The position numbers were made by a program, and so were the translations under genes. The notes below the pieces were generated by a model that saw nothing but the letters and a program-made list of their open reading frames with translations, was not told the origin of the DNA and ran no database searches. Below, in pieces: positions 28,676 through 36,913 of a stretch of 40,823 nt of DNA (the stretch's first letter is position 1; every line of letters starts with the position of its first letter). Source of the stretch: Nocardiopsis alba DSM 43377 (GTDB lineage Bacteria; Actinomycetota; Actinomycetes; Streptosporangiales; Streptosporangiaceae); NCBI RefSeq assembly GCF_000341225.1, contig NZ_ANAC01000020.1, positions 1-40,823 of the forward strand, in the 5' to 3' direction.

Positions 28676-30066
28676 CCCCACTCCTCCGTACCGTGTTCAG
28701 GGGTGTAACCGCTGACCTTCCGGTATCCGTCGATCAGTCCGGCCGGCCGGGTCTCCACGTGGAGAGGCGGTTCGGATCGCCACCACAGCCAGGCGTTGTG
28801 CGGCGGCATCCGTTGGATCGCCTCGATCGGAAGCACCGGACGGTAGGTGACATTGGTCGAATAGCTCTGTCCGGATTCGGGTCGGATGACCGCTCGACGA
28901 TCCATCGGCATGGGGTCCGAAGATCCTCCGTGCATCGTGACCTCGATCCGACGTTGCTCACCGCTCCACGCCGAGACGTTGCGCAGATCGGCTTCGTTGG
29001 ACATCCCGCCGTAGATGATCTTGGCTGTGGTGGCGGTGAGGATCGCCTGCTGTTCGTCGGTTCCGTAACGTCCACGCAGTTGGGCCAGGGATTGGGCCGC
29101 CCACAAGGTGATGATCCCTCGGCCTCCGCCTTCGGAGACCAGGGCCGGCAGACTCGGAAGCGGCGCGATGTTGGCGACCTCGTCCAAGGCCAACAGCAGC
29201 GGCCTGCGCAATCGTCCTCCCTGGAAGGCGGCGATCTCGGCCGCTCGCTGCGCGATGGAGTCGACCAGGCCGACGATCATCGGGGCGACCACGGACTGGT
29301 AGTGGCTCGGCCCGACGATGAAGAGCGACGAGTCGGTGGCCAGGAAATGGTCGATGTCCAGATCCACTGCGGAGCAGGATTCCAGCACGCGGGGTTCGGC
29401 GGTGGCTTCCAGACAATTACGCGCCACCGAGTAGAACGATCCCCTTTCCCTCTCCCCCAGGAGCCGTGTCGACTCCAGATCGTCGGCCCAACCGACGGCC
29501 GAGGTCGAGTGTTCTCTCAAGATCTGCGCGGGCCTGCGCGTCTCTTGAGCGGACAGCCAACGACGCACTTCACTCATGGGGGCTTCGGCCAGGGCCGCGG
29601 CGTGGAACAGTCCTCGAAGGATGAGCGCCGCTCCGCTCTGCCAATGTTCGCCGTCCTTGAGTCCGCCGACCGCGCCGGTCATGCCTTGTACCCGGCGAAA
29701 GCACACGGTCGGGTCGGCGCATCCGGCCAGCGGCGACCACCTCATGGTCGCGCCCATCCCCTCACTGTCGAAAGGGTCGTAGACGTACACCCTCCCTTGA
29801 GGGGCCGCGATATGGCGGCGCCGATCTCCACAGAAACGCAGGATGTCGCCTCGGGTGGTCGTGCTGACCACCGGGCCGGACCAGTGCAGAAGCGTGGGGA
29901 TGATGACGCCGGAGGTCTTGCCGTACCGAGGCGGCCCGATGAGACCCACCGAGTCCTCGGGGGCCGACCACACCCGTTTGTATCCGTCCGCGGGGTCCAA
30001 TCCCAGGTATACGCGGTTTCTGAGGTCGAGCCGGGTCGGCGGCAAAGGGGCGAAGAGCTCGGTCAT
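28672..30066 (-). CDS. VirD4/TraG-like type IV coupling ATPase
   Basis: A 464-residue coupling protein that would bring the DNA substrate to the type IV secretion channel. It has Walker A GPPRYGKTSG (44-53), a GDILRF segment (73-78), Walker B LLLALDEVANI (290-300, D295/E296) and the following PLPSLPALVSEGGGRGI and QSLAQL motifs of the TraG/TraM-recognition domain. It is shorter than VirD4 (about 650) and lacks N-terminal membrane helices. The neighbouring zinc-ribbon membrane protein or M48 protein may provide membrane attachment. It starts at ATG 30066, five bases after the M48 gene stop, and overlaps the next gene by four bases. Confidence 0.88.
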   Translation of the reverse strand: MTELFAPLPPTRLDLRNRVYLGLDPADGYKRVWSAPEDSVGLIGPPRYGKTSGVIIPTLLHWSGPVVSTTTRGDILRFCGDRRRHIAAPQGRVYVYDPFDSEGMGATMRWSPLAGCADPTVCFRRVQGMTGAVGGLKDGEHWQSGAALILRGLFHAAALAEAPMSEVRRWLSAQETRRPAQILREHSTSAVGWADDLESTRLLGERERGSFYSVARNCLEATAEPRVLESCSAVDLDIDHFLATDSSLFIVGPSHYQSVVAPMIVGLVDSIAQRAAEIAAFQGGRLRRPLLLALDEVANIAPLPSLPALVSEGGGRGIITLWAAQSLAQLRGRYGTDEQQAILTATTAKIIYGGMSNEADLRNVSAWSGEQRRIEVTMHGGSSDPMPMDRRAVIRPESGQSYSTNVTYRPVLPIEAIQRMPPHNAWLWWRSEPPLHVETRPAGLIDGYRKVSGYTPEHGTEEWG

Positions 30067-30071
30067 GGGGA

Positions 30072-31460
30072 TCAGTCCTTGAGGATCCGGGAGGCGGGTG
30101 GACCGTGGTCGACGTCGGTGGAGCCACCTTCGAGCGTCGGCGTCCTACCGGGTTCCTCCAGGAGTTCCAGACGCAGCTCCGTGGCGGGGTGGGTCGCGAG
30201 GATGCTCTGGTCCCACCCGTTGCGTGCTCCGTCGAAGTTCTTGCCCAGGATGGTGAGCGCCGTGTACAGCCCGGGGCCGTAGCCGGCTTCACGCGCCTCC
30301 GCGTCGGCCCGGAGTTCGCTTCTTCGCCAGTGGCGGGAGTTGAGGGGCATGATGAGAAACCGGATGGTGAAGATGACGCTCCACAGCAGCACTCTGACCA
30401 GTGCGAGCAGGACGGTCCAGTACACGGCCGAGGCCTGCCATCGGTGGGCGAGTTCGTAGAGGAGATAGAGCGGCCAGGCGATACCCCGGTTCCAGGCGAG
30501 GCCGAGCGCGTCACCGTGCTTGTAGTGCGCCACTTCGTGAGCGATGACCCCGGAGATCGCCTCGGTGTCGTAGCGGAGGGCCTCGAGCAGCCCTCTGTTC
30601 ACGATGATGTGATGGATCCCTGCGTAGGCGTTGGGTTCGCGATCGTCGTCCATCAGGAGTCGAGGACGTCGGTCCAACCCCATCCTGGCCGCGGCCCTGG
30701 CGATGATCGGTTCGAGGAACTCCGCCTCTCTTCTACTGGGGCGGCGCGCTCCCGTGACACGCAAGCGGCCCGCCTCCACCACCCTGCAATAGAGGACGTA
30801 GACGGAGGCGATGGAAAGGCCGGAGACGATCTGCCCGAGGGTCGCACCCAGAGGGAGGAGGGGGTCCTGCGACCACATCAAGGAGTAAGGCAGTAGTACG
30901 CCGAATTCGAGCATCTTGAGCCCACCTTTGAAGGTGCCGATCAAACCCCCCACCATCCCTCCCGCGGGGAAGGAGACGTTGGGCATCAGATCCGACATGC
31001 TCACCGGCATGGGCAGGACCAGAGAGAAGACCATGTCGAACCGGCTGACCACCCCGGGTCCGGCGATGGTCCCGGAGACCAGACCGCCGATGCCTCCGAA
31101 GATCGCCCCGAGAGCGACGAGGAGTACAACGAACGGGATGTTGAACCAGGTCGCGATGAGAGCCGCCCCGTTCCCGATCACGTTGTCGAGCAGGCCGGAC
31201 GTTCCTCGTCGTGGCGGTCGCTGTGGTCTCGGGGCATGGCCGGCCCGCGAAGCCCGGCTCTGGGGCTCGTCGTCCGGGGGTGGCTCGGTCCCGATGCTCG
31301 GAGCGGAGTCATCGAGGGGAGCGGACCGTTCCTTGTCGCCCATCGTCGGCCGAGGGGTCGACCTGATCCGGCCGCTCGGAGGTAGAGCGGGGGCCGCGTC
31401 GCAGGCGGGGCAGCGAGCGTGGTCCGCTGAGGACCGCGCTCCACATTGATCGCAGTACAT
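30072..31460 (-). CDS. Zinc-ribbon M48-type membrane metalloprotease
   Basis: A 462-residue protein from ATG 31460. Residues 3-20 form a Cys4 zinc ribbon (CDQCG...CPAC), followed by a disordered Pro/Arg-rich linker to about 88. Several membrane helices follow (about 98-135, 165-230 and 340-372). The peptidase has HEVAH at 308-312 and ELRAD at 382-386 giving the third ligand, which matches M48 (HtpX/Ste24-like) zinc proteases. It is embedded between the DUF4913 gene and the coupling ATPase, so it is part of the transfer operon rather than a stress gene. It could process or control quality of conjugation membrane proteins. An N-terminal zinc ribbon on an M48 protease is unusual. Confidence 0.82.
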   Translation of the reverse strand: MYCDQCGARSSADHARCPACDAAPALPPSGRIRSTPRPTMGDKERSAPLDDSAPSIGTEPPPDDEPQSRASRAGHAPRPQRPPRRGTSGLLDNVIGNGAALIATWFNIPFVVLLVALGAIFGGIGGLVSGTIAGPGVVSRFDMVFSLVLPMPVSMSDLMPNVSFPAGGMVGGLIGTFKGGLKMLEFGVLLPYSLMWSQDPLLPLGATLGQIVSGLSIASVYVLYCRVVEAGRLRVTGARRPSRREAEFLEPIIARAAARMGLDRRPRLLMDDDREPNAYAGIHHIIVNRGLLEALRYDTEAISGVIAHEVAHYKHGDALGLAWNRGIAWPLYLLYELAHRWQASAVYWTVLLALVRVLLWSVIFTIRFLIMPLNSRHWRRSELRADAEAREAGYGPGLYTALTILGKNFDGARNGWDQSILATHPATELRLELLEEPGRTPTLEGGSTDVDHGPPASRILKD

Positions 31461-31486
31461 GGGGGATCTCGTCGCGTACGGGAGGG

Positions 31487-31999
31487 TCAGGGGCGGGGAT
31501 GCGGAGCTCGTTGGGAGAGGTGTCGGTGCGCTTGGGCCGGGTCCACGAGAGGGACCGGGATTCGATCGGGATCGTGTCGAACACCGGTGCAGTGGTTCAG
31601 TTCCCGCGCGAGCGCGTGTTCCAGGTTCGGCAGGTCCTGTTGCCACCAGGCGATGGACAGGTGGGGGGTCTCGGGGTTGTGCCGGTAGGCGTATTCCCAG
31701 CTGCGCCGTACATCCAACAGCATCTGAACAGCGGCGGGGTGACGGTACCAACAGGGGTGGAGCACGGAGACGACGCGGGGGTGATGAACGAGTACTCGGC
31801 TCATCCAGTCCTGGAGCCGTTCGAGGTGTTCTCGAGCGACGTCGGGGGGCATCTCCGCCCACACACAGGGGGTATCGGCGTTCCGCCCGGAGACAGTGGC
31901 ACCGGAGGCTTTCGCCATGAGGGCGAGGATCTCGTCGGCGAGTTCCGCCACCTGCTGCTCGAGCCTGGCGACCCTGGCCTCATAGGGATCGACGGTCAT
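31487..31999 (-). CDS. DUF4913 protein
   Basis: A 170-residue protein. Residues 5-35 form a coiled coil (YEARVARLEQQVAELADEILALM). Residues about 45-150 match the DUF4913 pattern: PCVWAEMPPDVAREHLERLQDW, then HPCWYRHPAAVQMLLDVRRSWEYAY and SIAWWQQDLPNLEHAL. This family is found almost only on actinobacterial plasmids and conjugative elements and has no known function. Its ATG (31999) overlaps the zeta-toxin stop by four bases, so it is translationally coupled to the toxin. The ending is Arg/His/Pro-rich. Confidence 0.8.
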   Translation of the reverse strand: MTVDPYEARVARLEQQVAELADEILALMAKASGATVSGRNADTPCVWAEMPPDVAREHLERLQDWMSRVLVHHPRVVSVLHPCWYRHPAAVQMLLDVRRSWEYAYRHNPETPHLSIAWWQQDLPNLEHALARELNHCTGVRHDPDRIPVPLVDPAQAHRHLSQRAPHPRP

Positions 32000-33465
32000 A
32001 GTCCGAGTCCCGGATCCTCACGGCCCAGGTCTCGGACCGGTCCTCTTCTCCTATCGGGCACCTTCCGCTCCCGGGCGGACTGAGCCTCTCGCGCTTCGCG
32101 AATCCGCTGGAGTTTGAGGTCGATGATGTCGGAGGGAGAAGGTCCCTCGGCCGGGGAGGCCGCCGCGGATCCCGTCTCGGAGGTGGAGGAGGCGGACAGG
32201 CTCGGCTCCGGCTCGCTCCGGCCACTCGAACCGCTCGACCCGGTGGAATCCCGGACTGATCGCCGATCGCCATCGGTGGAGTCGACGGACTCCGAGCCCG
32301 CACGCTGTCCGGTGACGGTGGGGACCGGGCTGCTCTCGGACCCCTGCGAGAGTTCCCGAGCGCTCGAGCGGCCCCGTGGTTCAGAAGCCTGCGGGTCCTT
32401 CCGTATCGCGGAGATCGTGTTATCCCGCCCTAGAACGCTCTTCTCGTTCTCCTCCGGGGAGGGAGGCTGCGGAGCCTTCTCACGGTGAAGGGCACGGTCA
32501 CGGTCTCTGGCTTCACGCAGGGCTTCGGGGATGGAGGTCTCCGAGATCTCGGGCCCCTCTTTGCCCCGGCTCTCCTCAAGATGGCGACCATGCCGCCTCT
32601 TCGCCTCCTCCACGGTCTCTCGGACGCGATTATGCACGGGCTCGGCATCTTTTTCAGGACCTAAGCGGTTCGGGTCCTCGAGATAGGAGACCCTGGATTC
32701 GAAGCGTTCGGTCTCCTCTGCCGTCGGCTGCCGATCTCGCTCCGCCTTGATGGTGTCGCGGGCACCCAACGGGTCACGCATTCGACCATCGGAACCACGA
32801 TGGTTCTCATAGAGGATCCGCCCATCACGGTTGGTGACGTATATGGAGTCGACCAGCCCACGGGACTCCAGGTCATGCGCTACTTCGGGAATGTTCCGGT
32901 AGAAGTCATCATGCCACCTCCTGCCGACCCAGCGTCCGTAGCCCCTCTCATCTCGCGATGTCTGGTATCTATCGGCGATCCCGAGGAGACTATTGGACTC
33001 ATGCGACGCCACGAAGGCGACACTGGTGTGATACCCCTCATCGGAGAAGCCTCTCACCCAGGACTCCGCCCATTCCTTTCTTCCCAGCGGATGACTGGCG
33101 ACGACATCATACTTTGGACTCCCGGCCCTCAAGTGGTCCATGCATCGACGATGCATGTTCGCTGGAAGCATCTGCCCAGCAAGGTCATACCCTTCGAAGC
33201 GACTACTTCGCGCTATCTCCTTGAAAAAAGGATGAAATTTAGAGTTATCATCACCATCATAAGAGGCGGTCGATGATCGACCCAAACCATCAACAAGATC
33301 ATCCTGAGTTGTACTCTTCCCAACCCCAGGCTGTCCCCCTAAAATGATCGCCCTAGGACGATCATAGGCCCCACGATCAGGCCTCTCCAACGGGGTTATA
33401 TCATCAATCCTTCTTTGAACAGCAATCTCTTTTTCATCTTGACCGATAGTCCAATCGAAGCTCAC
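31996..33465 (-). CDS. Zeta-toxin domain protein with a long disordered tail
   Basis: A 489-residue protein. Residues 35-240 form a zeta-toxin/PezT-like kinase: P-loop GGQPGVGKST (43-52), then ASYDGDDNSKFHPFF where zeta toxins have DxDxxRxxHP (Lys replaces Arg), and R-rich QTSRDERGYGRWVGRR. Known zeta toxins phosphorylate UDP-N-acetylglucosamine or other nucleotide sugars and stop wall synthesis. Residues 250-489 are charged and Ser/Arg-rich, without a recognised fold; free zeta toxins are about 270 residues. The start overlaps the upstream antitoxin-like gene (ATGA) and the stop overlaps the DUF4913 gene (ATGA). The 5' third is AT-richer than the rest, a sign of mixed origin. Confidence 0.82.
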   Translation of the reverse strand: MSFDWTIGQDEKEIAVQRRIDDITPLERPDRGAYDRPRAIILGGQPGVGKSTTQDDLVDGLGRSSTASYDGDDNSKFHPFFKEIARSSRFEGYDLAGQMLPANMHRRCMDHLRAGSPKYDVVASHPLGRKEWAESWVRGFSDEGYHTSVAFVASHESNSLLGIADRYQTSRDERGYGRWVGRRWHDDFYRNIPEVAHDLESRGLVDSIYVTNRDGRILYENHRGSDGRMRDPLGARDTIKAERDRQPTAEETERFESRVSYLEDPNRLGPEKDAEPVHNRVRETVEEAKRRHGRHLEESRGKEGPEISETSIPEALREARDRDRALHREKAPQPPSPEENEKSVLGRDNTISAIRKDPQASEPRGRSSARELSQGSESSPVPTVTGQRAGSESVDSTDGDRRSVRDSTGSSGSSGRSEPEPSLSASSTSETGSAAASPAEGPSPSDIIDLKLQRIREAREAQSARERKVPDRRRGPVRDLGREDPGLGL

Positions 33466-33746
33466 AGACCATACTCCCGATCAAGGCGATCAGCGATCTT
33501 CGGATACTCCTCAAGAATCCGATCTTTCTCATCTTCAGAAAGCAAATGAACTCTCTTTTTTACATCCATGTAGTATTTTCGAAGAGCACCGAACTCCTCT
33601 CGCTCATCAGAGCCAGGCTCAGCCCTGGCCTCCAAAAGTTGATAGGCAAGCCACACGCTTTCTATGGCCCCCATCAACCTTTCTTTACGTTCGATCCTGG
33701 AGATGTTCTCCCAGTACTTACGAGCTCGCTCTTCGTCTTCCGCCAT
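33462..33746 (-). CDS. Small helical antitoxin-like partner of the zeta toxin
   Basis: A 94-residue protein from ATG 33746, preceded by the strong ribosome site GAGGAGGGG; a longer in-frame start at 33929 lacks this. It is acidic and helical (ERARKYWENISRIERKERLMGAIESVWLAYQLLE; LLSEDEKDRILEEYPKIADRL). Its position directly before the zeta gene, with an ATGA overlap, is the usual epsilon/zeta order. Sequence similarity to epsilon or PezA cannot be claimed, so the antitoxin role is inferred from position and size. The 3' half is noticeably AT-rich. Confidence 0.7.
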   Translation of the reverse strand: MAEDEERARKYWENISRIERKERLMGAIESVWLAYQLLEARAEPGSDEREEFGALRKYYMDVKKRVHLLSEDEKDRILEEYPKIADRLDREYGL

Positions 33747-34244
33747 GAGTCCCCTCCTCGGGTCGGGCGTTCGTACCGTTCCTATCTTGGCCACCGCACC
33801 GACAACAGAGGCGGTGGAAGGGTGGCCGGGAGTGGCCATTACCGGGTGAAGAGGGCCGGCATGATCTACGGAACCTCGACTCACTCGGGAGAGGCCGACA
33901 TCTTCGAAGCCGGCAGGGGGAGAGAGCATTGCCGCGCTCGCGCGTCTCTTGACGAGGGAGCCACCGGAGCCCGGATTGTCGGTTCTCGAGAACTCGCGCT
34001 CATCGCAGGCGAGGGCCCGGCACGAAAAATCCCACCCCTCTTCTGGGATGGGTCTTCAAGGCAGCCCATAGACACGTTCAGGGTGGCGCCGCCTACGCGA
34101 CACCACCCCCGACCGTGTTCGGTTCACCGTGACGAGGCAGGTACGAACGACCGCTGTGGTGCCCTCCCGATCGGGACCTCCGTTCTTCCTACGAGGACAG
34201 CCCCTCCCCCGCCTTCCGGCATCGTCTGCTCGGTGGTGCCGCCC
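33747..34244. other. Intergenic region before the toxin-antitoxin/transfer operon
   Basis: About 500 bp with no supported gene. It should contain the promoter of the antitoxin-zeta-DUF4913-M48-TraG operon and the end of the 34858-34245 gene pair. Frames present here are Arg/Pro-rich shadows. A weak 6-bp stem (ATCCCA/TGGGAT) lies near 34028-34050. No convincing promoter, origin (oriT) or attachment site could be defined by eye. Confidence 0.45.
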
Positions 34245-34661
34245 TTATTCGCGGAGCCAGGGTTCGGGCAAGGGTGAGCGTTCGGTGAGGGCATCGTTCA
34301 GGCGGCGCCAGCACCGTTCAACCTCGGCCAGGGTCTTCCAGGCCTGTGCCGCGCCAGGTCCCCTCCGGAGCGCTTCACTCATGGACTCGTAGCAGTTGGT
34401 CGCATAGTCGTACGCGATCCCCCTGCGGAACACCGGAGGCGCACCCCGATCACATCCGAAAACCCGCCAGGTTCGAGGCGGAGGCGCTCCGGCCCTCATC
34501 CGGCGATCGAGTTCGGAGAAGAGCCCGTCCACCCGCCTCAGTTCGCGGACGGCCCGCGTCGCACGGCCGGGGGAGGCGAGAAGTCGCGAGATCTCGGCGA
34601 CCAGGACGTCGGAACGTCCGAGTTCGGGAACCATGACGTGGTCGCGACCATGGTGGCTCAT
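34245..34661 (-). CDS. Unknown small protein of the mobile region
   Basis: A 138-residue, Arg-rich helical protein (MSHHGRDHVMVPELGRSDVLVAEISRLL...). I recognise no family. It has a single-domain look with three Cys (FGCDRG, TNCYES, VERCWRR). Its ATG overlaps the stop of the 66-residue gene upstream (ATGA), so the two form a coupled pair reading away from the GntR gene. Codon use is like its neighbours, which supports a real gene. A role in element maintenance is possible but unsupported. Confidence 0.55.
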   Translation of the reverse strand: MSHHGRDHVMVPELGRSDVLVAEISRLLASPGRATRAVRELRRVDGLFSELDRRMRAGAPPPRTWRVFGCDRGAPPVFRRGIAYDYATNCYESMSEALRRGPGAAQAWKTLAEVERCWRRLNDALTERSPLPEPWLRE

Positions 34662-34858
34662 CCGCAGTACGCCTTTCCGGTCGCACCGATCAGGTCCAGG
34701 GGAGGCCGGAACCTCCTCACGTAGGGCCGCACCCGGTGAGAACGGCGTCGAACCTCCGAGATGAGCTGGTGGACGTAACCGTAGGAGTCCGCGTGCAACC
34801 CGCGCGAGGGTCGCGAAAGCCGCACGAGCACGGCGAAGAGTGCCAGTAGGATCTGCAT
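34658..34858 (-). CDS. Unknown 66-residue protein, divergent from the GntR regulator
   Basis: It starts at ATG 34858 after AAGGCAGGA. The N-terminus (MQILLALFAVLVRLSR) is hydrophobic and could insert into the membrane; the rest is Arg-rich (RRRSHRVRPYVRRFRPP). No family is recognised. The four-base overlap with the next gene and the shared divergent control region with gntR support it as the first gene of a repressed operon. Confidence 0.5.
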   Translation of the reverse strand: MQILLALFAVLVRLSRPSRGLHADSYGYVHQLISEVRRRSHRVRPYVRRFRPPLDLIGATGKAYCG

Positions 34859-34944
34859 GTCGTCCTGCCTTCGTTCAGGTCGGCCATGGCCCCGGGGCGT
34901 GTGTCCGCACGTCGCCGGGGTTTTACGTTACCTTCCCTTTACTG

Positions 34945-34963
34945 TACCCCAGTTAACCCCTGT
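34945..34963. promoter_or_regulatory. Candidate GntR operator in the divergent control region
   Basis: The region 34921-34985 is AT-richer than its surroundings and lies between the divergent genes at 34858 and 35030. It contains two tandem degenerate copies: TACCCCAGT (34945-34953) and TAACCCCTGT (34954-34963), with GTTAAC at their junction. GntR-type repressors of conjugative elements bind repeats in their own promoter, so this is a reasonable operator. A TTGACC box (minus strand, 34976-34971) may be a -35. No matching -10 at normal spacing was found. Confidence 0.35.
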
Positions 34964-35029
34964 ATTCCTAGGTCAACCACTGACTCCCCTGAAAGATGCT
35001 CATGAACCCACGTCGACCATGCTCGAGAC

Positions 35030-35296
35030 ATGGACCTACCGAGTGGCTACAAGCCGGACACCGAGATCGACAATGAGGCCATGGACCCCGTGTGGGTACA
35101 ACTGGCCGCGATCCTCGTCGCACGCATAGATGCGGCGATCTATCCGCCAGGAAGAGCCATCCCCTCCCTCAACCAGCTCCGACAAGAGTTCGGGGTCTCC
35201 AAGGGCACCATCGTGAAGGCGACGAACCACCTCGCCGAGCAAGGACGGGTACGTGCCGTGCACGGTCGAGGCGTATTCGTCCTCCCGAGAGATTGA
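35030..35296 (+). CDS. GntR-type winged-helix repressor (DNA-binding domain only)
   Basis: An 88-residue protein consisting of one GntR winged helix: WVQLAAILVARIDAAIYPPGRAIPSLNQLRQEFGVSKGTIVKATNHLAEQGRVRAVHGRGVFV. No effector domain follows. Single-domain GntR proteins of this kind (KorA/KorSA/TraR type) repress transfer genes on actinobacterial plasmids and integrative elements. It is transcribed divergently from the small gene pair at 34858-34245, with a repeat-containing control region between. A near-perfect terminator overlaps its stop codon. Confidence 0.85.
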   Translation: MDLPSGYKPDTEIDNEAMDPVWVQLAAILVARIDAAIYPPGRAIPSLNQLRQEFGVSKGTIVKATNHLAEQGRVRAVHGRGVFVLPRD

Positions 35297-35337
35297 AAGA
35301 GACCCCAGAGCGCCGAAGGCGCCTTGGGGTCTCTTTC
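35295..35337 (+). terminator. Strong terminator of the GntR gene
   Basis: A 20-bp stem (35295-35314 with 35318-35337, two central mismatches) with loop gaa, followed by TCTCTTC. It begins at the second base of the stop codon. It isolates gntR from the channel gene downstream. Confidence 0.88.
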
Positions 35338-35508
35338 TCTTCGATCCGATATCACCCGAATACGGGGCTCATCCACAGCAAGGGGACGATGAATTATCCC
35401 ATTCGCCCCCGTGCGTGCAAGCGGAGCGAAGAAAAACCTCGAAATGATCTCCGAATCCCTCGCGGGCGAAGCCACCGCTCCTACATAATCCTTACCGAGG
35501 GTGGGGAC

Positions 35509-35545
35509 GGCCCGCCGGAGTCTTTCTACTCGCCTTCGGCGGGCC
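35509..35545 (-). terminator. Hairpin, likely terminator of the cation channel gene
   Basis: A 9-bp GC stem (35509-35517 with 35537-35545) with a 19-nt loop that has an inner GAG/CTC pairing. It lies 22 bp downstream of the channel stop. Confidence 0.6.
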
Positions 35546-35566
35546 TACTCCTCCGCCTTCCGGGGC

Positions 35567-36463
35567 CTACGACTCCGCCGGGGTGTCCGGACGATCGGGG
35601 CCGTTCGGCTCATCCGGACCGGAGCCGCCTGGGACGGACGTGGTCGCGAGCTCCTCGGATCCTCCCGCCCGCTCCTGCCTCAGCAGCCCTTCGAGCCGCT
35701 CGACCTGGGAGCCCAGCTCGGCGATCCGCTTCAGGACCTCCTTGTGCTGGATCAGCTCCAACTCCTGATCCTCCTCCCAGCGCCCGGCGTTGAACTCCTG
35801 TTCCATCGAAGTGACGATCACACCGATCACCAGGTTCAGTAGGACGAACGCGGTGAGCACGATGTAGAGGACGAAGAAGATCCACGCGTAGGGGTGCTGC
35901 TCCAGGACCGCGTCCGAGACGTCCGGCCAGTCCTCCGTGGTCATGAGCTGGAACATCGTGTACAGCGTGGTCCCGAGGTCGCCGAAGTACTCCGGAACCG
36001 TCTCGCTGAACAGCTGGTTTCCGAGGATCGCCGAGGCGTAGATGAAGATCAGCAGCAGGCCGATCACCGTGCCCATACCGGGCACGGCCTTGAACAGCGC
36101 GCCGATGATCTGCCGCATCTGCGGCACCGCGGTGACCACCCGGAAGATCCGCAGGACGCGAAGGATCCGCAACACGGAGAACGGCCCCGTGGCCGGGACC
36201 AGCGAGATCACGACCACTATGAAGTCGAACCAGTTCCAGTAGTCCTTCCAGAACCTGCCCCGCCAGGCGTAGAGCTTGAGCGCCATCTCGACCACGAACA
36301 GACCGATCGTGATCCGCTCGATCCCGAGGAGATACGGAAGGGCGGAACCCCCGTAGGTGGACCAGCCCAATATCACGGCATTGACCAGAATCACCATGAA
36401 CATGACATTGGAGAACCAGCGGCTCTCCACTATTTGAGTGATCTGATCACGCCTCAACGTCAC
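35567..36463 (-). CDS. Single-domain voltage-gated cation channel (NaChBac/Nav family)
   Basis: A 298-residue, six-helix channel that would work as a tetramer in the membrane. S1 is about 17-33 and S4 95-115, with Arg at every third position (LRILRVLRIFR, four gating charges). The pore loop reads FQLMTTEDWPD, giving a selectivity filter TTEDWPD at 175-181. NavAb and NaChBac have TLESWSM/TLESWAS; the extra acidic residues at 178 and 181 resemble the engineered calcium-selective forms TLDDWSD and LDDWAD. S6 is about 193-220. A C-terminal coiled coil (EEDQELELIQHKEVLKRIAELGSQVERLEGLL) follows, as in this family. It starts at GTG 36463 after GAGGGGA. Calcium preference is a prediction. Confidence 0.9.
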   Translation of the reverse strand: MTLRRDQITQIVESRWFSNVMFMVILVNAVILGWSTYGGSALPYLLGIERITIGLFVVEMALKLYAWRGRFWKDYWNWFDFIVVVISLVPATGPFSVLRILRVLRIFRVVTAVPQMRQIIGALFKAVPGMGTVIGLLLIFIYASAILGNQLFSETVPEYFGDLGTTLYTMFQLMTTEDWPDVSDAVLEQHPYAWIFFVLYIVLTAFVLLNLVIGVIVTSMEQEFNAGRWEEDQELELIQHKEVLKRIAELGSQVERLEGLLRQERAGGSEELATTSVPGGSGPDEPNGPDRPDTPAES

Positions 36464-36913
36464 ATTCCCCTCGACATAGGCACCTTGAATAAGGACAAGG
36501 AGCGTACAAATATATCGAAGCGCCTGTTATCGCACAGAAGCGCCTCTCCCCCTTCACGGTGCGCCTCTCCTCCGGCGGACGGGGCGAACCCCTCATGCCG
36601 GCTGGTGACGCCACCAGACGAAGGTACGCCCGCCCGGACACCCGATGACCACAAGAGGATGAACAGCACCCCGGTCCCCGAGCAGCGTCCATCGAGCACG
36701 GGATTTCGGCCCGACATCATCCACCGCCCTCGCCAAGACCGAACCTCCACCACCGCGACACGTGGGGAAGACGAGCCCCGGAACTCCGGCCCCTCCCCCG
36801 AAGCCGTATCGGAGCCGATGCGGTACGAGGCCCGCGCCGCTGATATGTTCACTGCTGGCCTCGGCGGCTTCCCGAGTAGCCCCCTGACCAGCGCCCGCGA
36901 CCGAGGAAGAGAC
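36464..36913. other. Divergent intergenic region, channel gene / tdk
   Basis: About 450 bp between divergent starts. The first 100 bp are AT-rich (TATATT at about 36508-36513 and TTATTCA on the minus strand) and probably hold the channel promoter. TATGTT at 36844-36849 is a possible -10 for the kinase gene. No -35 of good quality, no gene and no repeat could be supported. Confidence 0.45.

Noticed and set aside
35092..35793. Frames overlapping GntR and running through its terminator
   Set aside because: They cross a near-perfect terminator hairpin and the channel gene, and are Arg/Pro/Ser-rich.
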